Assembly (NCBI GenBank): GCA_002440225.1
Contig: DJSH01000016.1
Location: 32,375 to 43,748 of the forward strand
Direction of reading: 5' to 3'
Length of the DNA stretch: 11,374 nt
Origin: Candidatus Segatella violae
GTDB lineage: Bacteria > Bacteroidota > Bacteroidia > Bacteroidales > Bacteroidaceae
Shown here piece by piece: positions 5,345 to 11,374 of this stretch. Position numbers and translations under genes: made by a program. How positions within the stretch are numbered: the stretch's first letter is position 1; each line of letters begins with the position of its first letter. The notes beneath the pieces were generated by a model. The model was not told the origin of the DNA, searched no databases, and was given only the letters and a program-made list of their open reading frames with translations.

Positions 5345-8300
5345 TCATACCTTTGGAAGCAGCACCGCCCCCTCTTGCTTCTTGCCATCCATCAGTATCC
5401 GCATCGGATGCTCGAAGCGCACATGGCGAACGTACTTGGTCTCTTCCACCGCCGGCATCGCATCGAGAATCGCCTTGTTTACGAAGCCTCCATCCTCGAC
5501 ATTCGTATCTATCGTAAAATAGCCCACACCAAAGGAGGTAAGGTTTTGGAAGAAATGGGTGCCCTGGCTCGGGTCGATGTTGTAGTTCTTCAAAGCCACC
5601 TCCACGATGACTCTGGCGGCACTGATATGCGGCCACTTCACAGGCACACCGAGGTAATGGTCGCTGGAGCCCCAACGTCCCGGACCTATCAACACATAGT
5701 TCTTGCCATCTGCCAGGAACTGGCGATTGATGCGCTCGATGTCGTCGGCAACGTAATAGTTGTTCATCGCCGAGAAGTTGTCATCGTATTTCACATAGAC
5801 TACGTCCACCACATCCTCGCTGATGCCATGACCAAGCGAATTGTGGGAGCGCAACAAACAATCGCTGTCAGGTATCGCCTTCACATCCTCATCGAGCATC
5901 TCCTTGGCATCCACTATCGGACGAATCTGGAGCAAATAGAACTCGCAGGTCTTGTCGGCATTGATGTTGCAGGCGAACTCGATTTCCACAGGGCGACGCA
6001 TCGCCTCGCTTCCAAACTTCATCGACATCTGAAGAATCTCCGGCAATGGGATGACATCATGTTGGAGCACACTGGCAAAGGTAATCACCTTGCGTCCATT
6101 CTCATATACGCCGTCGTACAATACTTGGTCGTAGGAATCGAATGTGGAGGCGATGTAGTTGAGCGAGCCATCGGCAACGGCATTCTTCACCTTCATCTTG
6201 AGGATGTTGAATCCATCGTCCACCTTAAAGTCCTCGCCCACGTGCTTCATGTCGAGGGCATAAAACTGGGTCTGCGTCTCGCTCAACGCCTTGTCCACCT
6301 CGGAAGTCTGGAGCACCTGGTTAGGATGATAAGGACAAACTCGCAGGGTCTGACCTCCATCCACGATATACTTGCCCAATCCGAGCGCCAAACTGGCGAT
6401 ACCCTCCTCTGCCGTCTCGTCGCCTATCGGATAATAATTGAGCGAACGAAGCACACCACTCATGTTCGGGTAGAAATGGTCGCCATAGGTCTTGCCAACC
6501 ACTTGCTGAAGGATGACCGCCATCTTTTCCTGGTCGATGACGTTGCTCGTAGCCGTCATATACGCCTTGGAGTCACGATAGAACACCGAGGCATAGACAC
6601 CTTTGATGGCACAAGCCAACATCTGTAGCATCTGATACTTGTCCTCCAAGTAAGGTATCATATAGGTGGAATAGATGCCAGCGAAAGGCTGATAATGGGC
6701 ATCCTCCAAGAGCGAACTGGATCGGATGGCGATAGGGCTCTTTGTCGCCTCGAAAAAGGTGAAGAAGTCGGCTATCAACGAATCCGGCAATTGGGCACGA
6801 AGGAAATGCTTCAATATCTCGTCGTCGCTCGCATCACTGAGGGCTATCGGATAGAGATTGTTGCTCTCCATGAAGTCATCGAAGATGTCGGTACAGAGCA
6901 CCACGGTCTTCGGAATCTGCACCGTGGCATTCTCATACTGATTAAACTCCGGATGGCGCTTGATGACATTGTCGAGGAAAGCCAAGCCCCTACCCTTGCC
7001 GCCCAACGAGCCTTCGCCGATACGGGCAAAGTGGGCGTACTTATCAAACTTCATGCGGTCGAAGACTGCCACAACGCCCAAGTTCTTCATGTGACGATAC
7101 TGCACGATGGCATCAAAGATAATCTGGCGATGGGCATCCACATCCTGCAACCGCTCCCATGTAACATTCTTCAAGAAAGCTGACACCGGGAAAATGGCAC
7201 GGGCACAAAGCCAGCGGCTCATGTGGTTGCGACTGATGTGATAGAGCATCGAATCGTTAGGAATATTGAAGATGTTATCCTGCAACTCCTTCAAGCTGCG
7301 GATGCGCATAATCTCCTCATGGGTCTTCGGGTCGCGGAAGATGAAATCGCCGAAACCCATGTGCTCCTCCATCAACTGACGAAGGTCCACGCTCATCTTC
7401 TTCGAGTTCTTATCGACGAAACGGAAGCCTTCTGCCTCTGCCTTGGCACGGTTCTCACTCTCTGAACTCTCCAATATAAGAGGAACGAAAGGATCGTTCT
7501 TGCGGATATAACGGAAGAGCTTGAGTCCTGCCTCAGGGTCTTTCTCTCGACCAAAGGTATCGGTACGATGTTTGGGCTTCGGCAATGTTTCCGTCAAGGT
7601 GCCAAAAGCCTTGGCTGCATTTTTCAGAGGGAACCGAGCATCGCTAATGACACCCAGGGTATTGTCGGAATACTTGTCGTAAAGCTTCAAAGCCTCCTCG
7701 TAGGTACGAGCGAGCACCACCTTCGGACGACCACGCATTCGCATCGTGGCAGCATGGCGGTTCAAGGCTTCCTTGGAGAAATTCTTGCTCTGCTCCAAGA
7801 TATAATTATAAAGGTTCGGCAAGATGGAACTGTAGAAGCGGATGGAATCCTCCACCAAGAGAATCATCTGCACGCCCGCCTCCTGGATGTCATGCTCCAA
7901 GTTCATCTTGTCCTCTATCAACTTGATGATGGAGAGAATCAAGTTGGTATTACCCAACCAACAGAACACGTAGTCGAAGATACTCAAGTCTTCGTTCTCC
8001 ATACGCTTAGTAATGCCATGCGAGAAAGGAGTCAACACCACGCAGTGGATGTTCGGGAACTTGCCCTTGATGTCGCGCGCCACGTCGAAAGCATCGTTGT
8101 CGGCATTGCCCGGCATACAAATCACAAGGTCGATGACGGTGGAACGCAACACCTCGGCAGCCTCCTCCGTGGTAGACACCTGGGTGAAGGTTGGGGGATA
8201 TCGAAGACCCAGCTCCATATACTCATTATATATCTTCTCCTCGATACGTCCATCATCTTCCAACATGAACGCATCGTATGGGTTTGCCACAATCAGCACA

Positions 8301-8386
8301 TTATAGATACGACGCATCATCAGATTGACAAACGAAACGTCTTTCAAGTAGAACTTATTCCACTCCTGCGGTACATTATTTTCCAT
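5345..8386 (-). CDS. REC-REC-PPDK_N protein (PEP/pyruvate-binding domain protein)
   Basis: The frame is open to 8566, but I start at Met 8386: the longer version runs over the -7 box (8407-8414) and adds a low-quality N-terminus. In the 1013-residue protein, residues 28-160 look like a degenerate receiver domain: the phospho-Asp position in DLVICMPGN and the usual Lys are missing. Residues 173-343 are a second receiver with LLVEDS, a likely phospho-Asp at 249 (GVISDARFP), Lys326, and an insert of about 25 residues. From about 445 to 825 is the ATP-grasp domain of PPDK/PEP synthase: SLGGKGRGL at 460-468, AIRSSSLLED at 553-562, EIEFACN at 801-807 and LLQIRPI at 818-824. The phosphohistidine swivel motif (TSHAA type) and the PEP/pyruvate TIM barrel are absent. 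The C-terminal 190 residues hold a GPGRWGSSD motif of unknown role. True PEP synthesis is doubtful; it may be a signal-controlled phosphotransferase or ATP-binding regulator. Confidence 0.85.
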   Translation of the reverse strand: MENNVPQEWNKFYLKDVSFVNLMMRRIYNVLIVANPYDAFMLEDDGRIEEKIYNEYMELGLRYPPTFTQVSTTEEAAEVLRSTVIDLVICMPGNADNDAFDVARDIKGKFPNIHCVVLTPFSHGITKRMENEDLSIFDYVFCWLGNTNLILSIIKLIEDKMNLEHDIQEAGVQMILLVEDSIRFYSSILPNLYNYILEQSKNFSKEALNRHAATMRMRGRPKVVLARTYEEALKLYDKYSDNTLGVISDARFPLKNAAKAFGTLTETLPKPKHRTDTFGREKDPEAGLKLFRYIRKNDPFVPLILESSESENRAKAEAEGFRFVDKNSKKMSVDLRQLMEEHMGFGDFIFRDPKTHEEIMRIRSLKELQDNIFNIPNDSMLYHISRNHMSRWLCARAIFPVSAFLKNVTWERLQDVDAHRQIIFDAIVQYRHMKNLGVVAVFDRMKFDKYAHFARIGEGSLGGKGRGLAFLDNVIKRHPEFNQYENATVQIPKTVVLCTDIFDDFMESNNLYPIALSDASDDEILKHFLRAQLPDSLIADFFTFFEATKSPIAIRSSSLLEDAHYQPFAGIYSTYMIPYLEDKYQMLQMLACAIKGVYASVFYRDSKAYMTATSNVIDQEKMAVILQQVVGKTYGDHFYPNMSGVLRSLNYYPIGDETAEEGIASLALGLGKYIVDGGQTLRVCPYHPNQVLQTSEVDKALSETQTQFYALDMKHVGEDFKVDDGFNILKMKVKNAVADGSLNYIASTFDSYDQVLYDGVYENGRKVITFASVLQHDVIPLPEILQMSMKFGSEAMRRPVEIEFACNINADKTCEFYLLQIRPIVDAKEMLDEDVKAIPDSDCLLRSHNSLGHGISEDVVDVVYVKYDDNFSAMNNYYVADDIERINRQFLADGKNYVLIGPGRWGSSDHYLGVPVKWPHISAARVIVEVALKNYNIDPSQGTHFFQNLTSFGVGYFTIDTNVEDGGFVNKAILDAMPAVEETKYVRHVRFEHPMRILMDGKKQEGAVLLPKV

Positions 8387-8406
8387 ATCTGTCGTTATTA
8401 GTACTG

Positions 8407-8414
8407 CAAAGATA
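8407..8414 (-). promoter_or_regulatory. -7 box of the REC-REC-PPDK_N gene
   Basis: Minus-strand TATCTTTG at 8414-8407 is a perfect TAnnTTTG box, about 20 nt before the chosen ATG at 8386. The -33 region (around 8434-8438) is poor, so the promoter may be weak or activator-dependent. Confidence 0.6.
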
Positions 8415-8433
8415 CTGATTTTCTGATATTTAC

Positions 8434-8464
8434 TTGCATCTTTCAACATTTTTTTATATATTTG
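8434..8464 (+). promoter_or_regulatory. Bacteroidota-type promoter of the rlpA-like gene
   Basis: TATATTTG at 8457-8464 is the -7 box, and TTG at 8434-8436 is a partial -33 box with 20 nt between. The start would fall near 8471, leaving a leader of only about 13 nt. It diverges from the promoter of the REC-REC-PPDK_N gene. Confidence 0.65.
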
Positions 8465-8483
8465 CGCCCATAAACAAGATGAT

Positions 8484-9071
8484 ATGGAAACAAAAACTTT
8501 CATAACAGCAATTTTTACAGCTCTCTGCCTTGCCCCATGCTTTGCCCAAAAGCACCAGCATGGCAAAGCCTCGTTTTACTCGAAACGAGCCACTGGAGCA
8601 CGCTCGGCAAGCGGTCAACGCATCCATCACGACAGTTTGGTATGCGCCCATCGTTTCTATCCCTTCGGTACACATTTAAAGGTAACGAACTTGAGCAACG
8701 GAAAGAGTGTAGTGGTAAAAGTAATCGACCGCGGTCCCTTTGGACGAGGCAGAATCATCGACATATCTTGGGCTGCCGCCAAGGCCATTGGAATGATAGC
8801 CCAAGGTGTGGCCACGGTGAAAGTGGAAATGGTGGAGAACCCAATTCCGTTCAAACCAGAGGACAAGAAATTGCCAATCATCGACTTCGAGATGGCAGAG
8901 GCTGACTATAAGTTTCCTAGTAAATGGGGCGAGAAGAAAGAGGAAAAGGCACCTATCATAAAAAAGGAAACTTCAGAAACGACGAAGCATGAGAACAAGA
9001 AATCTATGGAGCACAAACGAGCAGAAAGCTCAAAAGTTCATAGCCTAGAACAGCATTCTAGATCAAAGTAA
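8484..9071 (+). CDS. rlpA: RlpA-like double-psi beta-barrel envelope protein
   Basis: A 195-residue exported protein. Residues 1-21 look like a signal peptide ending CFA before Gln22; a lipobox is not convincing. The RlpA/DPBB domain spans about 27-117: GKASFYS at 27-33, CAHRFYPFGT at 54-63, KVTNLSNGKSVVVKVIDRGP at 66-85, and RIIDISWAAAKAIGM at 90-104. RlpA proteins bind or cleave denuded peptidoglycan at the septum or side wall. The catalytic-region motif usually read as NGERFD..AAH is SGQRIH..CAH here, so the Glu and Asp positions are Gln45 and His48 while His56 is kept. The C-terminal tail (about 125-195) is Lys/Glu/Ser/His-rich and probably disordered. There is no SPOR domain, unlike E. 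coli RlpA. Peptidoglycan lysis is therefore uncertain. Confidence 0.85.
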   Translation: METKTFITAIFTALCLAPCFAQKHQHGKASFYSKRATGARSASGQRIHHDSLVCAHRFYPFGTHLKVTNLSNGKSVVVKVIDRGPFGRGRIIDISWAAAKAIGMIAQGVATVKVEMVENPIPFKPEDKKLPIIDFEMAEADYKFPSKWGEKKEEKAPIIKKETSETTKHENKKSMEHKRAESSKVHSLEQHSRSK

Positions 9072-9080
9072 GAAAAATCG

Positions 9081-9144
9081 CCCTGTAAAGGCAAAAGTTT
9101 TATTGTTCACCGACTTTAGGAATAAAGCTTTTGCCCCTACAGGG
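9081..9144. terminator. Long hairpin between convergent genes
   Basis: Arms 9081-9104 and 9121-9144 pair over 24 bp with two mismatches and one G-U pair around a 16-nt loop. On the minus strand the hairpin ends in CGATTTTTC, so it is a good terminator for the lipoprotein gene at 9172-9993. In the plus direction it is followed by an AT-rich but not T-only stretch, so it probably ends rlpA transcripts less cleanly. Confidence 0.85.
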
Positions 9145-9171
9145 AACGACTATATATATTTGGAAATCCCA

Positions 9172-9993
9172 TTACCTCTTGGTAGGAATATCAAACTGAT
9201 TGACCTTAGAAATAGACTTGCCACCCTGTATCACAGAAACACAGAAACGAGCGACGCCATCTTTCAAACGGTTGTCAGATTTCACCATTGCCGTATACCG
9301 GATTGTGTTGCCAGGCTCAATCTTCTCCACATGAACACTAGGTGAAATAAATATATGCTTGTTGCCAGTAGTCTCCACGACAGTAGGTACAACATCATAA
9401 ACAGCTTGCTTACCAGAATTACGTACCTCGAAAATCAACTTGCAAGTTTCATTTCGATTGAGGGTATTATCCTCGTTGGCATCAACAAAACGGGCGTTCA
9501 AAATCTCCAAGGACGGAGAATAAGAAAAGTTACCACCCAATTCATCTATCTTAGCACTAGGCATAGATGATGTAGGCTGCTGTGCACTGTAGTTTCCAGT
9601 ATAATCCTTACCATCAAAATCATAAATTCGGTCATCACCACTATTGGATGAATCGAATATCTGAGAGTCATTGGGAGTAGATGCCCCCTCATATGAACGG
9701 TCGGAGTAATCCACGCCCTGACTGTGGCGAGAACGACTTTCTGGATAAGTAGACTGGCGCTGAGCTTGAGCTTGGTCTGCTTGGCTTCCCAAAACGGCAC
9801 CAACGGCAGCGCCACCAGCCATGCCGATGATAGTTCCCATGTCTGAGCCCCGAGGACCACCAGACAAACCACCTATAGCAGAGCCTAAGATAGAGCCCAA
9901 AGAAGCTCCTGCATAAGCACCACTTCCTGTATATGTACCGCAACTACTCAACATCAAAGAAGAGCATAAAACTAAAACAAATATCTTTTTCAT
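9172..9993 (-). CDS. Glycine-zipper outer-envelope lipoprotein with Ig-like C-terminal domain
   Basis: A 273-residue protein with a lipoprotein signal and lipobox LSSC (Cys18). Residues 22-70 are a Gly/Ala-rich glycine-zipper region (GAYAGASLGSILGSAIGG, then GTIIGMAGGAAVGAVLG), which may form a membrane hairpin. Residues 70-150 are a Gln/Ser/Asp/Tyr-rich, low-complexity linker. Residues 157-271 form a beta-rich domain resembling CARDB/Ig-like folds: SLEILNARFVDANEDNTLNRNE, LIFEVRNSGKQAVYDV and the final VNQFDIP. Residues 171-182 (DANEDNTLNRNE) match an EF-hand-like calcium loop. The protein likely sits in the outer membrane and has a structural or adhesive role; the function is not known. It has its own promoter and a terminator shared with rlpA. 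Confidence 0.85.
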   Translation of the reverse strand: MKKIFVLVLCSSLMLSSCGTYTGSGAYAGASLGSILGSAIGGLSGGPRGSDMGTIIGMAGGAAVGAVLGSQADQAQAQRQSTYPESRSRHSQGVDYSDRSYEGASTPNDSQIFDSSNSGDDRIYDFDGKDYTGNYSAQQPTSSMPSAKIDELGGNFSYSPSLEILNARFVDANEDNTLNRNETCKLIFEVRNSGKQAVYDVVPTVVETTGNKHIFISPSVHVEKIEPGNTIRYTAMVKSDNRLKDGVARFCVSVIQGGKSISKVNQFDIPTKR

Positions 9994-10016
9994 TCTAGTA
10001 ACCTTTAAATTTTCTG

Positions 10017-10048
10017 CAAAGATACAACTTTCTTCAGAAATGAGACAA
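10017..10048 (-). promoter_or_regulatory. Bacteroidota-type promoter of the glycine-zipper lipoprotein
   Basis: Minus-strand TATCTTTG at 10024-10017 is a perfect -7 box. TTGT at 10048-10045, 20 nt upstream, is a partial -33 box. The start codon at 9993 is about 17 nt past the expected transcription start. Confidence 0.65.
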
Positions 10049-10110
10049 GAAAGAATCCCTAAAAATATATAGGAAAAACCCTACAAGGATGAAAAGTTTC
10101 TTGAAGCAAC

Positions 10111-10144
10111 AAAAAAAGCGTCCCTGTCAAAAGACAAGGACGCT
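10111..10144 (-). terminator. Intrinsic terminator of the rpoA-rplQ operon
   Basis: The sequence folds into a 12-bp stem (10118-10128 with 10133-10144, one mismatch or bulge) closed by AAAA. On the minus strand it is followed by seven Ts (10111-10117). It lies 25 nt after the rplQ stop and marks the end of the alpha operon. Confidence 0.9.
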
Positions 10145-10169
10145 TAATCTATCTGAGATATTTTGTAAC

Positions 10170-10670
10170 TTATTCAGCCTTTGGAGCCTCCTCTGTTGCA
10201 GGAGCCTCTGCCTGTGCCTCAGCTACAGGAGCCTCTTCAGACTTAGTTGCCTTACGACTACGACGAGTCTTCTTAGCAGCAGCCTTCTGAGTCTTAGCCA
10301 TATTCTCATCAAAGTCTACGAGCTCAATGAAAGCAATCTCTGCTGCGTCGCCCTGACGGGTACCCAACTTGATAACACGAGTGTAACCACCTGGTCGGTT
10401 AGCTACCTTCTCTGCAACCTCACCGAAGAGAGCCTTGACAGCATACTTATTCTGAAGATAACGGAATACAACACGACGTGAAGTAGTGGTATCGTTCTTA
10501 GAACGAGTAATCAATGGCTCAACATACTTCTTGAGAGCCTTAGCCTTTGCGAGGGTCGTAGTGATTCTTTTGTGCTCGCTCAAGATAAGTGATGTTGCCA
10601 TATTAGCCAACATCGCATTACGATGAGAAGCAGTACGACCTAAATGGTTGAATTTCTTATTATGTCTCAT
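10170..10670 (-). CDS. rplQ: 50S ribosomal protein L17
   Basis: Large-subunit ribosomal protein near the exit tunnel. The N-terminal part is the L17 core: MRHNKKFNHLGRTASHRNAM at 1-20, SLILSEHKRITTTLAKAKALKKYVEPLI at 27-54, then RPGGYTRVIKLGTRQGDAAEIAFIELV at about 92-118. At 166 residues it is longer than the roughly 120-130 of the E. coli type because of an Ala/Lys/Glu-rich tail of about 45 residues, basic first (KKTRRSRKATK) and then acidic; such tails are common in Bacteroidota L17. It follows rpoA after 30 nt, the usual rpoA-rplQ order, and ends in a strong terminator. Confidence 0.98.
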   Translation of the reverse strand: MRHNKKFNHLGRTASHRNAMLANMATSLILSEHKRITTTLAKAKALKKYVEPLITRSKNDTTTSRRVVFRYLQNKYAVKALFGEVAEKVANRPGGYTRVIKLGTRQGDAAEIAFIELVDFDENMAKTQKAAAKKTRRSRKATKSEEAPVAEAQAEAPATEEAPKAE

Positions 10671-10700
10671 TTTTGTTTTGTTCTTTTTGGACTAGGAGCA

Positions 10701-11374
10701 TTAAGCATCCTTGTCTAATTTATACTTTGAAATATCAGTTCCAAAAGACAGATTCAGACTCTCGAGCAAATCATCAAGCTCTGAAAGCGATTTCTTACCG
10801 AAGTTGCGGAACTTCAAGAGGTCAGTCTTGTTATACTGAACCAAGTCACCAAGTGTCTCGACATCAGCTGCCTTCAAGCAGTTGAGGGCACGAACACTAA
10901 GGTTCATGTCTACGAGGCGAGTCTTAAGCAACTGGCGCATGTGGAGAACCTCCTCATCAAACTCCTGGTTACTCTCTTGATCCTGAGTCTCAAGAGTAAT
11001 CTTCTCATCAGAGAAGAGCATGAAGTGATAAATAAGGATCTTCGCAGCCTCTTTCAGTGCATCCTTAGGACTAATGGAACCATCTGTTGTAACTTCAAGC
11101 ACGAGCTTGTCATAATCGGTCTTCTGTTCAACACGATAAGGCTCAACTGAGTACTTTACGTTACGGATAGGGGTGTAGATGGAATCGATTGGGAGAACGT
11201 TAACGTCTGTGCAGAATTGACGATTCTCATCAGCAGGAACATAGCCACGTCCCTTATTAATTGTCAGATCAATCTGCATCGAAGCTTTGGCATCTAAATG
11301 ACAAATCACCAAATCAGGGTTTAACACTTCAAATCCAGTCAGATACTTGCCAATATCACCTGCCTTGAATTCTG
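10701..11374 (-). CDS. rpoA: RNA polymerase alpha subunit, 5' end outside the window
   Basis: Partial: the C-terminal 223 or so residues of about 330. The frame runs off the right end of the window, so the apparent GTG at 11327 is an internal Val, not a start; upstream codons read EFKAGDIGKYLTGFE. The fragment holds the rest of the N-terminal assembly domain (GRGYVPADENR, LPIDSIYTPIRNVKYSVEPYRV, LVLEVTTDGSISPKDALKEAA), an acidic linker, and the C-terminal domain with VRALNCLKAADVETLGDLV and FRNFGKKSLSELDDLL. The Arg in VRALN corresponds to the E. coli Arg265 region that binds UP-element DNA and activators. It is the penultimate gene of the alpha operon, followed by rplQ. Confidence 0.98.
   Translation of the reverse strand, partial: EFKAGDIGKYLTGFEVLNPDLVICHLDAKASMQIDLTINKGRGYVPADENRQFCTDVNVLPIDSIYTPIRNVKYSVEPYRVEQKTDYDKLVLEVTTDGSISPKDALKEAAKILIYHFMLFSDEKITLETQDQESNQEFDEEVLHMRQLLKTRLVDMNLSVRALNCLKAADVETLGDLVQYNKTDLLKFRNFGKKSLSELDDLLESLNLSFGTDISKYKLDKDA

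Noticed and set aside
5375..6628. Long plus-strand open frame (417 codons) opposite the REC-REC-PPDK_N gene
   Set aside because: It is antisense to clearly conserved coding sequence, has no recognisable domain or promoter, and other long antisense frames over the same gene show this is a codon-usage effect.
7568..8401. Plus-strand open frame of 277 codons opposite the receiver domains
   Set aside because: Antisense shadow of a well supported gene; His/Leu/Gln-rich composition without motifs.
8484..8550. RlpA-like protein as a lipoprotein with Cys19
   Set aside because: The sequence LAPC has Pro at -1, which does not fit a lipobox; a signal peptidase I site after CFA is more likely.
8387..8566. 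N-terminal extension of the REC-REC-PPDK_N protein to 8566
   Set aside because: It runs through the -7 box at 8407-8414 and overlaps the divergent rlpA-like gene and its promoter.

Overview
The window looks like chromosomal DNA of a Bacteroidota bacterium, most likely of the Prevotella/Segatella group (P. copri-like). Evidence: Bacteroidota-type promoters (TAnnTTTG -7 box with a TTG/TTTG-like -33 box) precede most transcription units; genes generally lack Shine-Dalgarno sites; lipoprotein signals are typical; rplQ has an Ala/Lys/Glu-rich tail; and there is a REC-REC-PPDK_N protein of the kind annotated in Bacteroidetes as a PEP/pyruvate-binding protein. The genus is inferred, not proven. No mobile element, tRNA, rRNA or CRISPR array is seen.

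Layout, left to right (all genes on the minus strand except rlpA). A small unknown lipoprotein (45-527) has a leader of about 190 nt that holds an 18-codon upstream ORF with a perfect GGAGG site. Class II fructose-bisphosphate aldolase (904-1917) has its own promoter and a clear terminator. A FucP-type sugar transporter (2144-3364) lies downstream of a secreted GH43 glycosidase (3408-5051); the two form a probable hydrolase-importer operon from a promoter at 5075-5106. Between GH43 and the next gene is a repeat-rich spacer with four 17-bp palindromes at an exact 21-bp period. A 1013-residue REC-REC-PPDK_N protein (5345-8386) follows, divergent from an RlpA-like DPBB protein (8484-9071, plus strand). 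RlpA converges on a glycine-zipper lipoprotein (9172-9993), and a 24-bp hairpin separates them. The right end is the tail of the ribosomal alpha operon: rplQ (10170-10670, with terminator) and the 3' two thirds of rpoA (10701 to the window end).

The genes do not form one pathway. Aldolase and GH43 plus transporter serve carbohydrate use; RlpA-like and the glycine-zipper protein belong to the envelope; rpoA-rplQ is core information machinery. The least explained signals are the SD-led uORF, the 14-nt repeat flanking the first lipoprotein gene, the 21-bp palindrome array, and the domain make-up of the REC-REC-PPDK_N protein.
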